A stretch of 64,000 nucleotides of DNA from Cyanophora paradoxa. Taxonomy: Eukaryota; Glaucocystophyceae; Cyanophorales; Cyanophoraceae. A program made the translations under genes and the position numbers. The notes below the pieces were generated by a model. It did no database searches, had not been told where the DNA came from, and was given only the letters and a program-made list of their open reading frames with translations. Location of the stretch: contig QPMI01000510.1 of the NCBI GenBank assembly GCA_004431415.1, positions 1-64,000 on the forward strand, read 5' to 3'. Shown in pieces: positions 10,301 to 23,036 of this stretch (the first letter of the stretch is position 1; each line of letters starts with the position of its first letter).

Positions 10301-12270
10301 GAGGGATCGCAGACCTTGCTTGGACGATCTTCGGCAGGGTGCGGGCCACCATACTGCACAAAAAACCTTGAATCACGGCAAAAAGCATATGTCTTAGATG
10401 ACAGGATGCACCTCAGGGTAAACGGGTTCTCGGTCAGGGAGAGCGTGCCGGGGATACGCCGGATTTGCGACAGGTACTCTTCCGCCGTCCAGTCGCACCC
10501 TTTCTCCCGCATCTCGGCGGGCGCGCCCGGCCCGTACAGCGCCACGAACTGCTTGAAGAAGTTTTCCACCTGCGAGCGCGGTCAGCACCGGAGAACGCCG
10601 TCGGCGAAAACAGCAGCGACGGAGGACCTGCTGCACGTCAAAGGCCTGCGTGCAGACCTGGTCGAGGGCCGGCGGCGCGCCGCGGGGCCCGCGCGGCGCG
10701 AAGAGCTCCGCGTAGTCGTCGCGCACGGCGAGCAGCGCGCTGCGGCAGGTGACGACGACCGCGGAGGCCCAGTCGGCGAGCTCGTTGTCGGGCCAGAGGT
10801 CCGGCGGCGGGCCGTCGCGGCACTCGAGCTCGTCGTATGCGTCGAGCAGCAGCACAAGGCCGCGGCTGCGGTGGCGCGGGTTGTAGCGTCAGCGGCGTGA
10901 GACTGGTCGGAACAAGGCCGCCCACCTTTTGCGGATCTTCTGGAGGTCCGATTCGGCGACGTGCATCGCCCGCGCCACGGCCGCGCGGAGGCCGCTCGCC
11001 GCGGCCACGCGGCCCAACCGCGAGAGACGCAGGAGGCACGTCGCCGGCAGGCGCCCCTCGCCGCGCGGCATCCGCCCGTGCGTCCGGCGCCACTGCTCGC
11101 AGGTGCGACGGTGCAGGAAGGCGAGGAAGGTCGACTTGCTGGAGCCCGGCTCGCCCGCGATGAGCAGCGCCTTCGAGGCGCCCGCGGCGGCACCCGGGAG
11201 GGCGCGGCCGAGGAAGGCCGACACGTGGTCGAACAGGTCGACGACGTTCTTGCGCGTTGGGTCCGTCGTCGCCTTAGGCGGCACATAGAGAGCGATGCCG
11301 CCGTTGAGGTCGCCCCGCACTAGCTCCGCCTCAGCGTACTGACGGCGGTTCAGAGGAGGAGGGGACGAGGAGGGGCGGGCGGGCGGACGGAGTGCAGCGC
11401 CTTGCGGAGGGCGGCCTCCTCGCGGTCCGGAGCGAGCCTCGCGACCGCGTCGCGGAGCAGTGAAGAGGGGCCCGCCGGTGCGGCGAGGCGCGACCACGGC
11501 GGGCGGCGCAGCATGCGGTTCGGTCGGAAGCCCGGCGCCACGAGGTCCTGGGGGTGCGATTGAAGGTGCAAAATGCAAGCGCTAGCTAGGGGATGTACGT
11601 TTACGCACCGAGATCGTGGCTCCGAGCAGCGACGCCGCGGCCTCGACCGCCTCACGGGCGGCCTTGTCGTCTCTGCGGGCCAGCTCCCCCAGCCGCTGGG
11701 CTGCTGCCTCGGCCGCCGCGCCGCCGCCCTCGGACGCCGCGAGGCTCGCCAGGGCCCGCGCGGCGAACGCCGCCGACGCGCTCGCCGCCTCTTTGGACGC
11801 CTTCTTTGCCGCCGCCGCCACCGCCACGATCGCCGCTTCTTCCAGCGCGCCGATGACATCGACCGCCGCCCGCGCAGCCTCCGAGTCACCCCCGACGACC
11901 TCCACAGCCTGGAGCGTCCAGTGAGAGCTGGCAGGTGCCAAAGCGGGAGGAGCGGCGTACGGATACGAGGGCGGCCGAGAGGGCGGCGGCGAGCTTGGGC
12001 TGCGCCACGACGACCGCCGCGCCGCCCATCGCCTCGAGGACCGCCCGCATCTCCGCCACGTGGCCGCTCTCCGCCAGCGCCGCCAGCAGCCGCGCCGGGC
12101 GGTACCTGCGCATGCGCGGCGCGTTACTAGGCGCCAGAAAGGCCGAAAAACGCATCTAAAACCCCGCACCAGCACTTCTTGCCCTGCGGCGAGCCGGCGC
12201 CGACGAGGCGGCCGAGGTCGGCCCAGAGCTCCTTGACGCCCGCAGCCACGTCCTCGCCGCTCAGCGCGTC
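7314..12270 (-). CDS. NLR/STAND-type protein, C-terminal part: NACHT ATPase, pentapeptide repeats, WD40-like propeller
   Basis: Read on the minus strand with several short introns. Ala-rich helical segments (about 12270-11580) look like ARM/HEAT-type repeats. A P-loop GEPGSSKST follows (about 11128-11172), then Walker B LLLDAYDELE (about 10825-10860). HVRFIRKTLLEYFVAEEM (about 9600-9665) is the F-x-H...EYFxA pattern that ends many NACHT modules. Pentapeptide-type ADLxx repeats lie at about 8935-9110 (GADLCDADLTGC). WD40-like blades run from about 8800 to 7400 (TVSVWDF, VLSLWDLTSG). In this family nucleotide binding switches an oligomerising sensor or signalling protein. The 3' end is set at the stop at 7314, but exon borders are approximate. 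The N-terminal part lies at 23037-24814, beyond a 10.7-kb insertion. Frame changes could be introns or decay. Confidence 0.6.
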
Positions 12271-12273
12271 CTG

Positions 12274-15200
12274 CTGCAGTATAACTGCACTTTTTGACAT
12301 TTGACGATTTCTGCCAATAGTTGGGTCAATACTATTGCAGCGTCAATACTATTGACGCGTCAAAAGTTCTTGACAAAACTTTGGTCAATACTATTGCAGC
12401 GTCAATACTATTGACGCGTCAAAAGTTTTGGCAAGAATCGGGCAAGAGTTCGGTCAATACTATTGCAGCGTCAATACTATTGACGCGTCAATAGTTTTTG
12501 ACGAAACTTTGGTCAATACTATTGCAGCGTCAATACTATTGACGCGTCAAAAGTTTTGGCAAGAATCGGGCAAGCAATAGCTAGAGTTGGGTCAGATTTA
12601 AAACTGTTGCAGAATTATCCCGGTAATTAAAAATGAAATCGAAATGCAGCTCGCCGCCGTCCGAATATATTATCTAGCTATAGATCTCGATCTTGCAAGT
12701 GGACGGTGGCCCGCCGTGGGCGCCGCTAGCGCCCACGGTCTACTAGTACCACACTAGCCCGCGGCCGCGCCCGGCAACTGCGGCCAGCGCCCGGCCAGTG
12801 CGGCCACGCGTACGTGTACGTAGCTAGCGGTTCCCGGTAAATGAAATCGAAATTCTCTGCCTGCGGATCTTCTACACGGCCTACCGGCGGCTATCACACA
12901 ACTGTGCATGCGGCCCAGCAAGCACAGGGCCCGGGCGATGCGACGTAGCAACGACGTCGACTAGCAATTCACGTGGAAGGGAAGGCGTGAAGCGATGCGG
13001 CCCGTGCGCACAGCAGGTCGTGCGGCACCTCGCCGGGCCCGCTGCGCTGTGCGCATCGCGGTTAGCGAGCGCTCGAATCGAGGTAGAAACGAACGGGCCT
13101 CCGTGCACCTCGGCTAGGAGAGCGGCTCTCTCTCTCTGAGGGCGCCGGGCAGACCGCGACCACGACCGCGAGGGCGAGGGTGAAGCGCTCGCTGCGCTAG
13201 GAGAGTCAACCGAAAGAAAAGAAGAATGCGCGCCAGCGAACGACCGCACCTGCGCCCGAGCGGCTGCAAACATGAACTCCGAGGCGGCCGGCAGCCCGCG
13301 ACCACGACCACGAGGGCGAGGGCGAAGCGCTCGCTGCGCTCGGAGAGTCAATCGAAAGAAAAGAAGAATGCGCGCCGGCAAACGACCGCACCTGCGCCCG
13401 AGCGGCCGCAAGCATGAACTCTCGAGGCCGATCCCAGCAGCCGCCACACGTCCGGAGAGCGGCACGAGCTGCGCTGCGCACGCAGCTGGCGTTACAACAA
13501 GATCAAAGGGCGAGCAGCGGAGGCAAGAGCGAGCACCTGACCTGCGGACGAAGTCGCCAAGCGAACTGGGCGGTGGTGTGCTGCTCGCGGGCACCAGTCA
13601 CGCCCGCTCCCTGGCCCGCCAGCGGAGTGAGGGATTGAATTAAAGGAGAGGAAACGAGAAGCACCTTGCTTCGCCTCCACAGCCGCCGCCTACGTTCTGC
13701 GCGTCCCTCTCAGCAGCAGAACACTCACCGGCGACAGCCGCGGACGAATGGACAGCAAAGGCAACAAGGAGGTCGACAGCGATGCGTTCGTGAGCGTTCG
13801 CGGCCGCAACCGGGCGCCAGCTGCTCTGAAGCAAGGCTCTGCTTTTGAAATCAGGCAGGCGGCAGGCTGGGCGAAAGGCGCGAGAGGATACAAGACAGTA
13901 CCTTCGAGCATCGTTCGCGCTGGAAGCCGAAGATGTTCGCTGCGGCGGCAGCAAGTCCGTTCGACCTGGTTTGAAAAGCGGCATCAGACGCGGGCAGCGC
14001 TGCGAGACCGCGGAGGAGCCAACAAACCGAGCCGCTGTGAGAGTGAAGCGCGTCCGCGCGGCAGCCTTCCTTCGAGGCTGCAGCTGCTGGCAGCAAGGCA
14101 CTTGAAGGCAGCAAGTTTGGGGTACACGACTGTAAGGAAAAAAGCCCTTGCGAGGCCCACAGCGGCAGGGCCGCCGCGGCAGCCGCGCCGTTGTATAGAT
14201 TTTCGAGGCCGACCGAAAGGCTCGCTACCGGCTCTTTGGCGGCCCTTGCTTCCCCCAGGCGCAGGTGCCGCAGCGCCGCCCGCTGCGGCAACTTCGCGGG
14301 TGCTCGCAGCACGCAGCGCGCGGCAGCTACAAGCACGCGAGCTTGTAACTACGGGTCCAGCTCCCCCCGTGGCGTCGTCCCTGCGCCGCGCCGATCACAG
14401 CTAGATCGACGCGGCCCGCAACCCCGCGCCGGGCGACTTTGCCGTGCTGGCCGGGTTCTTTGCGTGCATGTCAGCTCACTTACATCGCAGTATCTCTACC
14501 AGACAGCCCCGCGGTCGGTTCGAGCGGTTGAGCTGCACGCTGGCCGCGGATGGGGTTCGAAGAATTCTGGTCGCCGGCGGAGCTCTCTCGCATGTTTCGG
14601 TGCATAGCGCGTCCCTTTAAGATGCTCACTCGGTGCCTCTCTGACTCTGGACAGGCCGGGTGCTGCGTGAGCGCGCGGACCGACGCAGCCTCCCAATCGG
14701 CGGTCGCCTCGGGTGCGCCTGCCAAGCACAGCGTTGGGCCAGCGACACGTGAGCGCATGGCTGACGAGGCTCAGACCGCCGGGACGGGTGAGCCCGCCTC
14801 GGATCGTCGCAGTTTGGGAGTGCTTCTACTACACTGCCTGGGTGAGCCGGCTGCGCGCGCACGCGTAGCTGACTGGGCGCGCACGCGTTGCTGACGGGGC
14901 GCACCGGTAACACATGATACCGGAAGACGCCACGGGAAGCCCAGGGGCTGGGGTGCGGCGGGTGGCGACGCCGCTCGCGGGCGGGGCGGATCCGGAGGCG
15001 CGGCGGACAGCCGCCTGACTTCCAGGATAGGGCGGAGGCGCTTCCTGCGGCGCCGCGTTTCGCAGAGCGGAGGGAAGGCGGGCGGAGGCGAGGCGCGCAG
15101 CGGTGCGGCTCGCCGGGCGGCGGCACGGCTCGGGGGGCGGGGCGGAGGCACGGCGGGCGGCCGCATGGCTCGCAGGGCGGGCTGGAGACGCGGCGGGCGG

Positions 15201-15872
15201 CGGTGCGGCTCGGCTGGCGGGCCGGAGGCGCGGCGGGCTGCGGCGGCGGCTAGGTGAGCACACAGAGGCTTTTTGAGCCGGCTGCACGCGTGCGTGTCGC
15301 TGACGGAGCGCAAGGGCCACACAGGATGCCGGACGTGCCGGGCGGCGGCGGGCGCGGCTTGCCGGGCAGGGCGGAGGCGCCGCGGGCGGCGGTCGCGGCT
15401 CGCCGGGCGGGGCGGCGGGCACGGCTCGCGGGCAGGGCGGAGGCGCCCCCGCCCCGCCGCGCCCCGCAACGGCAAGCGCTCTCCCGCGCCCGCCCTTGCG
15501 GCCGCTCCGCACAACGGCAAGCGCCCGCGTCCGCCCTCGCCGCCGCGCCGAAGCGCCGGCGGTAGTCGCCGCCCTCGCTCCCTTCCTGGCAGTCGCCGCC
15601 CGCCGGGCCGGCCCTCCCTCGCCATTCGCTCCCCCCGGCCCGCTCCCTCCACTCCCCTCCCCCCTTGCCCCTTCCCCGCCCCTCCCCCCCTTCCCCCTCT
15701 CTTCTCTTCCCCAGCCTGCGTCCCAGCCCCGCCCCGCCCCGCCCGCCCCGCCCCGCCCCGCCCGGGCGGCAGGGCGCGCGGGCCAGGGCGGCAAGGGCGG
15801 GCGGGGTGCTCCGACGCCGCGGCGGGCGGGGGCGACCGCCCTGCGGCTCGCCGTCACAGCCGCCGGCTTCGA
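12274..15872 (+). repeat. Left inverted arm of the foldback element
   Basis: Reverse complement of 19343-23010 over most of its length. Local divergence and indels are concentrated at about 12590-12830 versus 22400-22680. A block at about 13185-13640 (pattern GAGAGTCAACCGAAAGAAAAG, GCGCGCC, GACCGCACCTGCGCCC) occurs twice in tandem here, and a related block occurs in the MITE at 41732-43148. The long ORFs in the arm are by-products of high GC. Confidence 0.8.
12318..12575 (+). repeat. Left subterminal array of TTGACGCGTCAA repeats
   Basis: Four direct copies of about 60-70 bp built as GGTCAATACTATTGCAGC, then GTCAATACTATTGACGCGTC, with two alternating tails (TTGACAAAACTT type and TTGGCAAGAATCGGGCAAG type). 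Each copy centres on the 12-bp palindrome TTGACGCGTCAA. Subterminal repeats of this kind often bind the transposase. Confidence 0.75.
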
Positions 15873-16162
15873 GTCGACTTCGAGGCGGGGCAGAGGCGCG
15901 GCGATCGGCCGCGCGGCTCGCCGGGCTGGGCGGAGGCGCAGCAGGCGGCCGCGCGGCTCGCCGGGTGGGCCGGAGGCACGGCGGGCGGCGGGCGCGGCTC
16001 GCCGGCGGGCCGGAGGCACGGCGGGCGGAGGCGCGGCAGGCGGCGAGCGTGGCTCGCCAGCCGGAGCGGAGGCTCGGCGGGCCGGGGGGAGGCGCGGTTG
16101 GCTGCGGCGCCGAGCCAGCGATGTTTATACTTCGAATGTATTTTACATGAAACATTTCCGGC

Positions 16163-19100
16163 GAAGCTCAGGTCGCGCGGGCGCAGCTGCAGGGGAGAAG
16201 AACTCCCTGAAAGGGTTTCTCCCGAGATCAATTTTGAGAGCCGATGTCCAGTCCGCGCGTGCCTCTCTAGCTCACTTCCCGACGGATGCGAGTCATTCAG
16301 TAGCGTCTTAGACAGAGCCTCGACTTTACTACCGGCTGCCAGGCTTCTACTCGCACGCCCTGCAGCTGCCGCGCGGGAAGGTCCTGAACAGCCCGCCAAA
16401 AATTATGGCGACTCGCCCTCCAAAATAATGCACGGAGGGCTACGAGCTAGCGCCGGGCCTCCGGCGACCTCAGAATCAAATCCAGCACCTTCAAGAACCC
16501 CCGGAGGCGTCTCCACGCCCGGATGTAACTTGTCAAATAATATGTTTTACTTGGTGATATTCGCCGACTAGGCCCCTTGGTCGCATGTTGGCAGTGTCAA
16601 GTAGCCCCCTTGACCTGACTCCGTCGCGTCGTTCCGGCCCGCCGCGCGCGACTGACCCCAAGTTCGCACCCCGCCCAAATTGAGGGCGGGGAATCCGAAT
16701 CTGATGTTCCTACAGGCTCAATCGTGCTCCTAAGCTCGGCGCGGCGAGCTTGCAATTCTTTGCACATGATCATGAGTCTCTTCACGCCATAAAAGAATAT
16801 AATGAGTAAGTGGAACCTATGAGCGTCCGGAGACGATACCAGTGCTCTCAGCTGTACATGCAGAGTATTTGACTCGAAGCTCAGGTCGCCCGGGTGCAGC
16901 TGCAGGGAGAAGAACTCCTGAAAGGGTTTCTCCCGAGATCAATTTTGAGAGCCGATGTCCAGTCCGCCCGTGCCTCTCTAGCTCGCTTCCCGACGGATGC
17001 GAGTCATTTAGTAGCGTCTTAGACAGGGCCTTGACTTTACTACCGGCTGCCAGGCTTCTACTCGCACGCCCTGCCGCGCGGGAAGGTCCTGAACAGCCCG
17101 CCAAAAATTATGGCGACTCGCCCTCCAAAATAATGCACGGAGGGCTACGAGCTAGCGCCGGGCCTCCGGCGACCTCAGAATCAAATCCAGCACCTTCAAG
17201 AACCCCCGGAGGCGTCTCCACGCCCGGATGTAACTTGTCAAATAAGATGTTTTACTTGGTGATATTCGCCGACTAGGCCCCTTGGTCGCATGTTGGCAGT
17301 GTCAAGTAGCCCCGGGCCCCCTTGACCTGACTCCGTCGCGTCGTTCCGGCCCGCGACTGACCCCAAGTTCGCACCCCGCCCAAATTGAGGGCGGGAATCC
17401 GAATCTGATGTTCCTACAGGCTCAATCGTGCTCCTAAGCTCGGCGCGGCGAGCTTGCAATTCTTTGCACATGATCATGAGTCTCTTCACGCCATAAAAGA
17501 ATATAATGAGTAAGTGGAACCTATGAGCGTCCGGAGACGATACCAGTGCTCTCAGCTGTACATGCAGAGTATTTGACTCGAAGCTCAGGTCGCCCGGGTG
17601 CAGCTGCAGGGGAGAAGAAGCTCCCTGAAAGGGTTTCTCCCGAGATCAATTTTGAGAGCCGATGTCCAGTCCGCGCGTGCCTCTCTTGCTCACTTCCCGA
17701 CGGATGCGAGTCATTTAGTAGCGTCTTAGACAGGGCCTTGACTTTACTACCGGCTGCCAGGCTTCTACTCGCACGCCCTGCCGCGCGGGAAGGTCCTGAA
17801 CAGCCCGCCAAAAATTATGGCGACTCGCCCTCCAAAATAATGCACGGAGGGCTACGAGCTAGCGCCGGGCCTCCGGCGACCTCAGAATCAAATCCAGCAC
17901 CTTCAAGAACCCCCGGAGGCGTCTCCACGCCCGGATGTAACTTGTCAAATAATATGTTTTACTTGGTGATATTCGCCGACTAGCCTAGTAGGCCCCTTGG
18001 TCGCATGTTGGCAGTGTCAAGTAGCCCCCTTGACCTGACTCCGTCGCGTCGTTCCGGCCCGCCGCGGCGCGACTGACCCCAAGTTCGCACCCCGCCCAAA
18101 TTGAGGGCGGGGAATCCGAATCTGATGTTCCTACAGGCTCAATCGTGCTCCTAAGCTCGGCGCGGCGAGCTTGCAATTCTTTGCACATGATCATGAGTCT
18201 CTTCACGCCATAAAAGAATATAATGAGTAAGTGGAACCTATGAGCGTCCGGAGACGATACCAGTGCTCTCAGCTGTACATGCAGAGTATTTGACTCGAAG
18301 CTCAGGTCGCCCGGGTGCAGCTGCAGGGGAGAAGAACTCCCTGAAAGGGTTTCTCCCGAGATCAATTTTGAGAGCCGATGTCCAGTCCGCGCGTGCCTCT
18401 CTAGCTCACTTCCCGACGGATGCGAGTCATTCAGTAGCGTCTTAGACAGAGCCTTGACTTTACTACCGGCTGCCAGGCTTCTACTCGCACGCCCTGCCGC
18501 GCGGAAGGTCCTGAACAGCCCGCCAAAAATTATGGCGACTCGCCCTCCAAAATAATGCACGGAGGGCTACGAGCTAGCGCCGGGCCTCCGGCGACCTCAG
18601 AATCAAATCCAGCACCTTCAAGAACCCCGGAGGCGTCTCCACGCCCGGATGTAACTTGTCAAATAATATGTTTTACTTGGTGATATTCGCCGACTAGGCC
18701 CTTGGTCGCATGTTGGCAGTGTCAAGTAGCCCCCTTGACCTGACTCCGTCGCGTCGTTCCGGCCCGCGACTGACCCCAAGTTCGCACCCCGCCCAAATTG
18801 AGGGCGGGGAATCCGAATCTGATGTTCCTACAGGCTCAATCGTGCTCCTAAGCTCGGCGCGGCGAGTTTGCAATTCTAGATCTTTGCACATGACTCAGTG
18901 ATCATGAGTCTCTTCACGCCATAAAAGAATATAATATTAATGAGTAAGTGGAACCTATGAGCGTCCGGAGACGATACCAGTGCTCTCAGCTGTACATGCA
19001 GAGTATTTGACTCGAAGCTCAGGTCGCCCGGGTGCAGCTGCAGGGGAGAAGAACTCCCTGAAAGGGTTTCTCCCGAGATCAATTTTGAGAGCCGATGTCC

Positions 19101-19208
19101 AGTCCGCCCGTGCCTCTCTAGCTCGCTTCCCGACGGATGCGAGTCATTTAGTAGCGTCTTAGACAGGGCCTTGACTTTACTACCGGCTGCCAGGCTTCTA
19201 CTCGCACG
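16163..19208 (+). repeat. Tandem array of four ~710-bp units plus a partial fifth
   Basis: The word GAAGCTCAGGTCGC recurs at about 16163, 16876, 17580, 18297 and 19014, giving periods of 713, 704, 717 and 717 bp. The fifth copy stops after ~195 bp at about 19208, where the G-rich tract begins. Units are nearly identical, differing by small indels. A ~145-codon ORF is open in two copies but broken by indels in others, so it is probably not a gene. Confidence 0.85.
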
Positions 19209-19342
19209 GGGCCGGGGGAGGAGAGGGGGGAAGGTAGGGGGGGGGGGGGGGGGCGGAAGGGGGGGGGGAGGAAGGGGCAGCAGATGGGCGGATTGGGGCG
19301 GGGCGGGGCAGGGTGGGGCGGGCCTGCGTGAGGCCCAACTCG
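19209..19342. other. G-rich tract in the core of the foldback element
   Basis: Contains a run of 17 G (19237-19253) and several shorter G runs, enough for G-quadruplex formation. No gene. It marks the right border of the tandem array, and the inverted arm starts just after it. Confidence 0.6.
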
Positions 19343-22300
19343 AAGCCGGCGGCTGTGACGGCGAGCCGCAGGGCGGTCGCCCCCGCCCGCCGCGGCGTCG
19401 GAGCACCCCGCCCGCCCTTGCCGCCCTGGCCCCGCGCGCCCTGCCGCCCGGGCGGGGCGGGGCGGGCGGGGCGGGTGGGGCGGGGCTGGGACGCAGGCTG
19501 GGGAAGAGAAGAGAGGGGGAAGGGGGGAGGGGCGGGGAAGGGGCAAGGGGGGAGGGAGTGGAGGGAGCGGGCCGGGGGGAGCGAATGGCGAGGGAGGGCC
19601 GGCCCGGCGGCGGCGACTGCCAGGAAGGGAGCGAGGGCGGCGACTACCGCCGGCGCTTCGGCGCGGCGGCGAGGGCGGACGCGGGGCGCTTGCCGTTGTG
19701 CGGAGCGGCCGCAAGGGCGGGCGCGGGAGAGCGCTTGCCGTTGCGGGGCGCGGCGGGGCGGGGGCGCCTCCGCCCTGCCCGCGAGCCGTGCCCGCCGCCC
19801 CGCCCGGCGAGCCGCGACCGCCGCCCGCGGCGTCTCCGCCCTGCCCGGCAAGCCGCGCCCGCCGCCGCCCGGCACGTCCGGCATCCTGTGTGGCCCTTGC
19901 GCTCCGTCAGCGACACGCACGCGTGCAGCCGGCTCAAAAAGCCTCTGTGTGCTCACCCAGCCCGCCGCCGCAGCCCGCCGCGCCTCCGGCCCGCCAGCCG
20001 AGCCGCACCGCCGCCCGCCGCGTCTCCAGCCCGCCCTGCGAGCCATGCGGCCGCCCGCCGTGCCTCCGCCCCGCCCCCCGAGCCGTGCCGCCGCCCGGCG
20101 AGCCGCACCGCTGCGCGCCTCGCCTCCGCCCGCCTTCCCTCCGCTCTGCGAAACGCGGCGCTGCAGGAAGCGCCTCCGCCCTATCCTGGAAGTCAGGCGG
20201 CTGTCCGCCGCGCCTCCGGATCCGCCCCGCCCGCGAGCGGCGTCGCCACCCGCCGCACCCCAGCCCCTGGGCTTCCCGCGGCGTCTTCCGGTATCATGTG
20301 TTACCGGTGCGCCCCGTCAGCAACGCGTACGCGCCCAGTCAGCTACGCGTGCGCGCGCAGCCGGCTCACCCAGGCAGTGTAGTAGAAGCACTCCCAAACT
20401 GCGACGATCCGAGGCGGGCTCACCCGTCCCGGCGGTCTGAGCCTCGTCAGCCATGCGCTCACGTGTCGCTGGCCCAACGCTGTGCTTGGCAGGCGCACCC
20501 GAGGCGACCGCCGATTGGGAGGCTGCGTCGGTCCGCGCGCTCACGCAGCACCCGGCCTGTCCAGAGTCAGAGAGGCACCGAGTGAGCATCTTAAAGGGAC
20601 GCGCTATGCACCGAAACATGCGAGAGAGCTCCGCCGGCGACCAGAATTCTTCGAACCCCATCCGCGGCCAGCGTGCAGCTCAACCGCTCGAACCGACCGC
20701 GGGGCTGTCTGGTAGAGATACTGCGGATGTAAGTGAGCTGACATGCACGCAAAGAACCCGGCCAGCACGGCAAAGTCGCCCGGCGCGGGTTGCGGGCCGC
20801 GTCGATCTAGCTGTGATCGGCGCGGCGCAGGGACGACGCCACGGGGGGAGCTGGACCCGTAGTTACAAGCTCGCGTGCTTGTAGCTGCCGCGCGCTGCGT
20901 GCTGCGAGCACCCGCGAAGTTGCCGCAGCGGGCGGCGCTGCGGCACCTGCGCCTGGGGGAAGCAAGGGCCGCCAAAGAGCCGGTAGCGAGCCTTTCGGTC
21001 GGCCTCGAAAATCTATACAACGGCGCGGCTGCCGCGGCGGCCCTGCCGCTGTGGGCCTCGCAAGGGCTTTTTTCCTTACAGTCGTGTACCCCAAACTTGC
21101 TGCCTTCAAGTGCCTTGCTGCCAGCAGCTGCAGCCTCGAAGGAAGGCTGCCGCGCGGACGCGCTTCACTCTCACAGCGGCTCGGTTTGTTGGCTCCTCCG
21201 CGGTCTCGCAGCGCTGCCCGCGTCTGATGCCGCTTTTCAAACCAGGTCGAACGGACTTGCTGCCGCCGCAGCGAACATCTTCGGCTTCCAGCGCGAACGA
21301 TGCTCGAAGGTACTGTCTTGTATCCTCTCGCGCCTTTCGCCCAGCCTGCCGCCTGCCTGATTTCAAAAGCAGAGCCTTGCTTCAGAGCAGCTGGCGCCCG
21401 GTTGCGGCCGCGAACGCTCACGAACGCATCGCTGTCGACCTCCTTGTTGCCTTTGCTGTCCATTCGTCCCGCGGCTGTCGCCGGTGAGTGTTCTGCTGCT
21501 GAGAGGGACGCGCAGAACGTAGGCGGCGGCTGTGGAGGCGAAGCAAGGTGCTTCTCGTTTCCTCTCCTTTAATTCAATCCTCACTCCGCTATCGGCCAGG
21601 GAGCGGGCGTGACTGGTGCCCGCGAGCAGCACACCACCGCCCAGTTCGCTTGGCGACTTCGTCGCAGGTCAGGTGCTCGCTCTTGCCTCCGCTGCTCGCC
21701 CTTTGATCTTGTTGTAACGCCAGCTGCGTGCGCAGCGCAGCGCGTGCCGCTCTCCGGACGTGTGGCGGCTGCTGGGATCGGCCTCGAGAGTTCATGCTTG
21801 CGGCCACTCGGGCGCAGGTGCGGTCGTTTGCCGGCGCGCATTCTTCTTTTCTTTCGATTGACTCTCCGAGCGCAGCGAGCGCTTCGCCCTCGCCCTCGTG
21901 GTCGTGGTCGCGGGCTGCCGGCCGCCTCGGAGTTCATGTTTGCAGCCGCTCGGGCGCAGGTGCGGTCGTTCGCTGGCGCGCATTCTTCTTTTCTTTCGGT
22001 TGACTCTCCTAGCGCAACGAGCGCTTCACCCTCGCCCTCGCGGTCGTGGTCGCGGTCTGCCCGGCGCCCTCAGAGAGAGAGAGCCGCTCTCCTAGCCGAG
22101 GTGCACGGAGGCCCGTTCGTTTCTACCTCGATTCGAGCGCTCGCTAACCGCGATGCGCACAGCGCAGCGGGCCCGGCGAGGTGCCGCACGACCTGCTGTG
22201 CGCACGGGCCGCATCGCTTCACGCCTTCCCCTTCCACGTGAATTGCTAGTCGACGTCGTTGCTACGTCGCATCGCCCGGGCCCTGTGCTTGCTGGGCCGC

Positions 22301-23010
22301 ATGCACAGTTGTGTGATAGCCGCCGGTAGGCCGTGTAGAAGATCCGCAGGCAGAGAATTTCGATTTCATTTACCGGGAACCGCTAGCTACGTACACGTAC
22401 GCGTGGCCGCACTGGCCAGGCGCTGGCCGGGCGTGGTGCGGCAGTGCTAGTACTTGTCGCGAGACTCGCGACTCCTGAGCCCGCGGCCGGCCACGTCACC
22501 CACGTGCACAGCACCGGTCCGCAGTGACTACGCACACGGACGCTCGGCCCCTGGATCCCGGACAGACGAGATAATTCGGCGGCGATCCCGGACGATATCG
22601 GACGGCGGCGATCGACCTCAGGGCCGGGCCTGCATTTCAATTTCATGATCTTTTAATTTAATTTACCGGGATAATATAATTCTGCGCATGCAATAGTATT
22701 GACCAAAGTTTCGTCAAAAACTTTTGACGCGTCAATAGTATTGACGCTGCAATAGTATTGACCGAACTCTTGCCCGATTCTTGCCAAAACTTTTGACGCG
22801 TCAATAGTATTGACGCTGCAATAGTATGGACCAAAGTTTTGTCAAGAACTTTTGACGCGTCAATAGTATTGACGCTGCAATAGTATTGACCCAACTCTTG
22901 CCCGATTCTTGCCAAAACTTTTGACGCGTCAATAGTATTGACGCTGCAATAGTATTGACACAACTATTGGCAGAAATCGTCAAATGTCAAAAAGTGCAGT
23001 TATACTGCAG
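19343..23010 (-). repeat. Right inverted arm of the foldback element
   Basis: Mirror copy of 12274-15872, slightly longer because of small indels. It ends in the complement of the left terminus at 23001-23010. Confidence 0.8.
22688..22975 (-). repeat. Right subterminal array of TTGACGCGTCAA repeats
   Basis: Four copies of the same 60-70-bp units as the left array, in opposite orientation, with the same alternation of two tail types. Confidence 0.75.
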
Positions 23011-23036
23011 ATTAACTTCCCCCGGGAGGGCAGGAC

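Larger units (their letters stand above)
12274..23010. mobile_element. 10.7-kb foldback-type element with ~3.6-kb inverted arms
   Basis: The two ends are reverse complements: the left begins CTGCAGTATAACTGCAC and the right ends with its complement at 23010. The arms are 12274-15872 and 19343-23010. Between them lie unique GC-rich DNA (15873-16162), a ~710-bp tandem repeat array (16163-19208) and a G-rich tract (19209-19342). ORFs in the arms are mirror images and show no transposase, integrase or helicase motifs, so the element looks non-autonomous. I see no clear target-site duplication. It lies exactly between two halves of the NLR-like gene. Family assignment (foldback, MULE-like or other long-TIR DNA transposon) is open. 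Confidence 0.8.

Noticed and set aside
16842-18445. ~145-codon ORFs in the 710-bp repeats as genes
   Set aside because: They are open only in some units, are broken by indels in others, and show no known domain.
13640-21640. Long ORFs on both strands of the foldback arms
   Set aside because: They are mirror images in several frames at once, Arg/Ala/Pro-rich, and typical of random open frames in GC-rich DNA.
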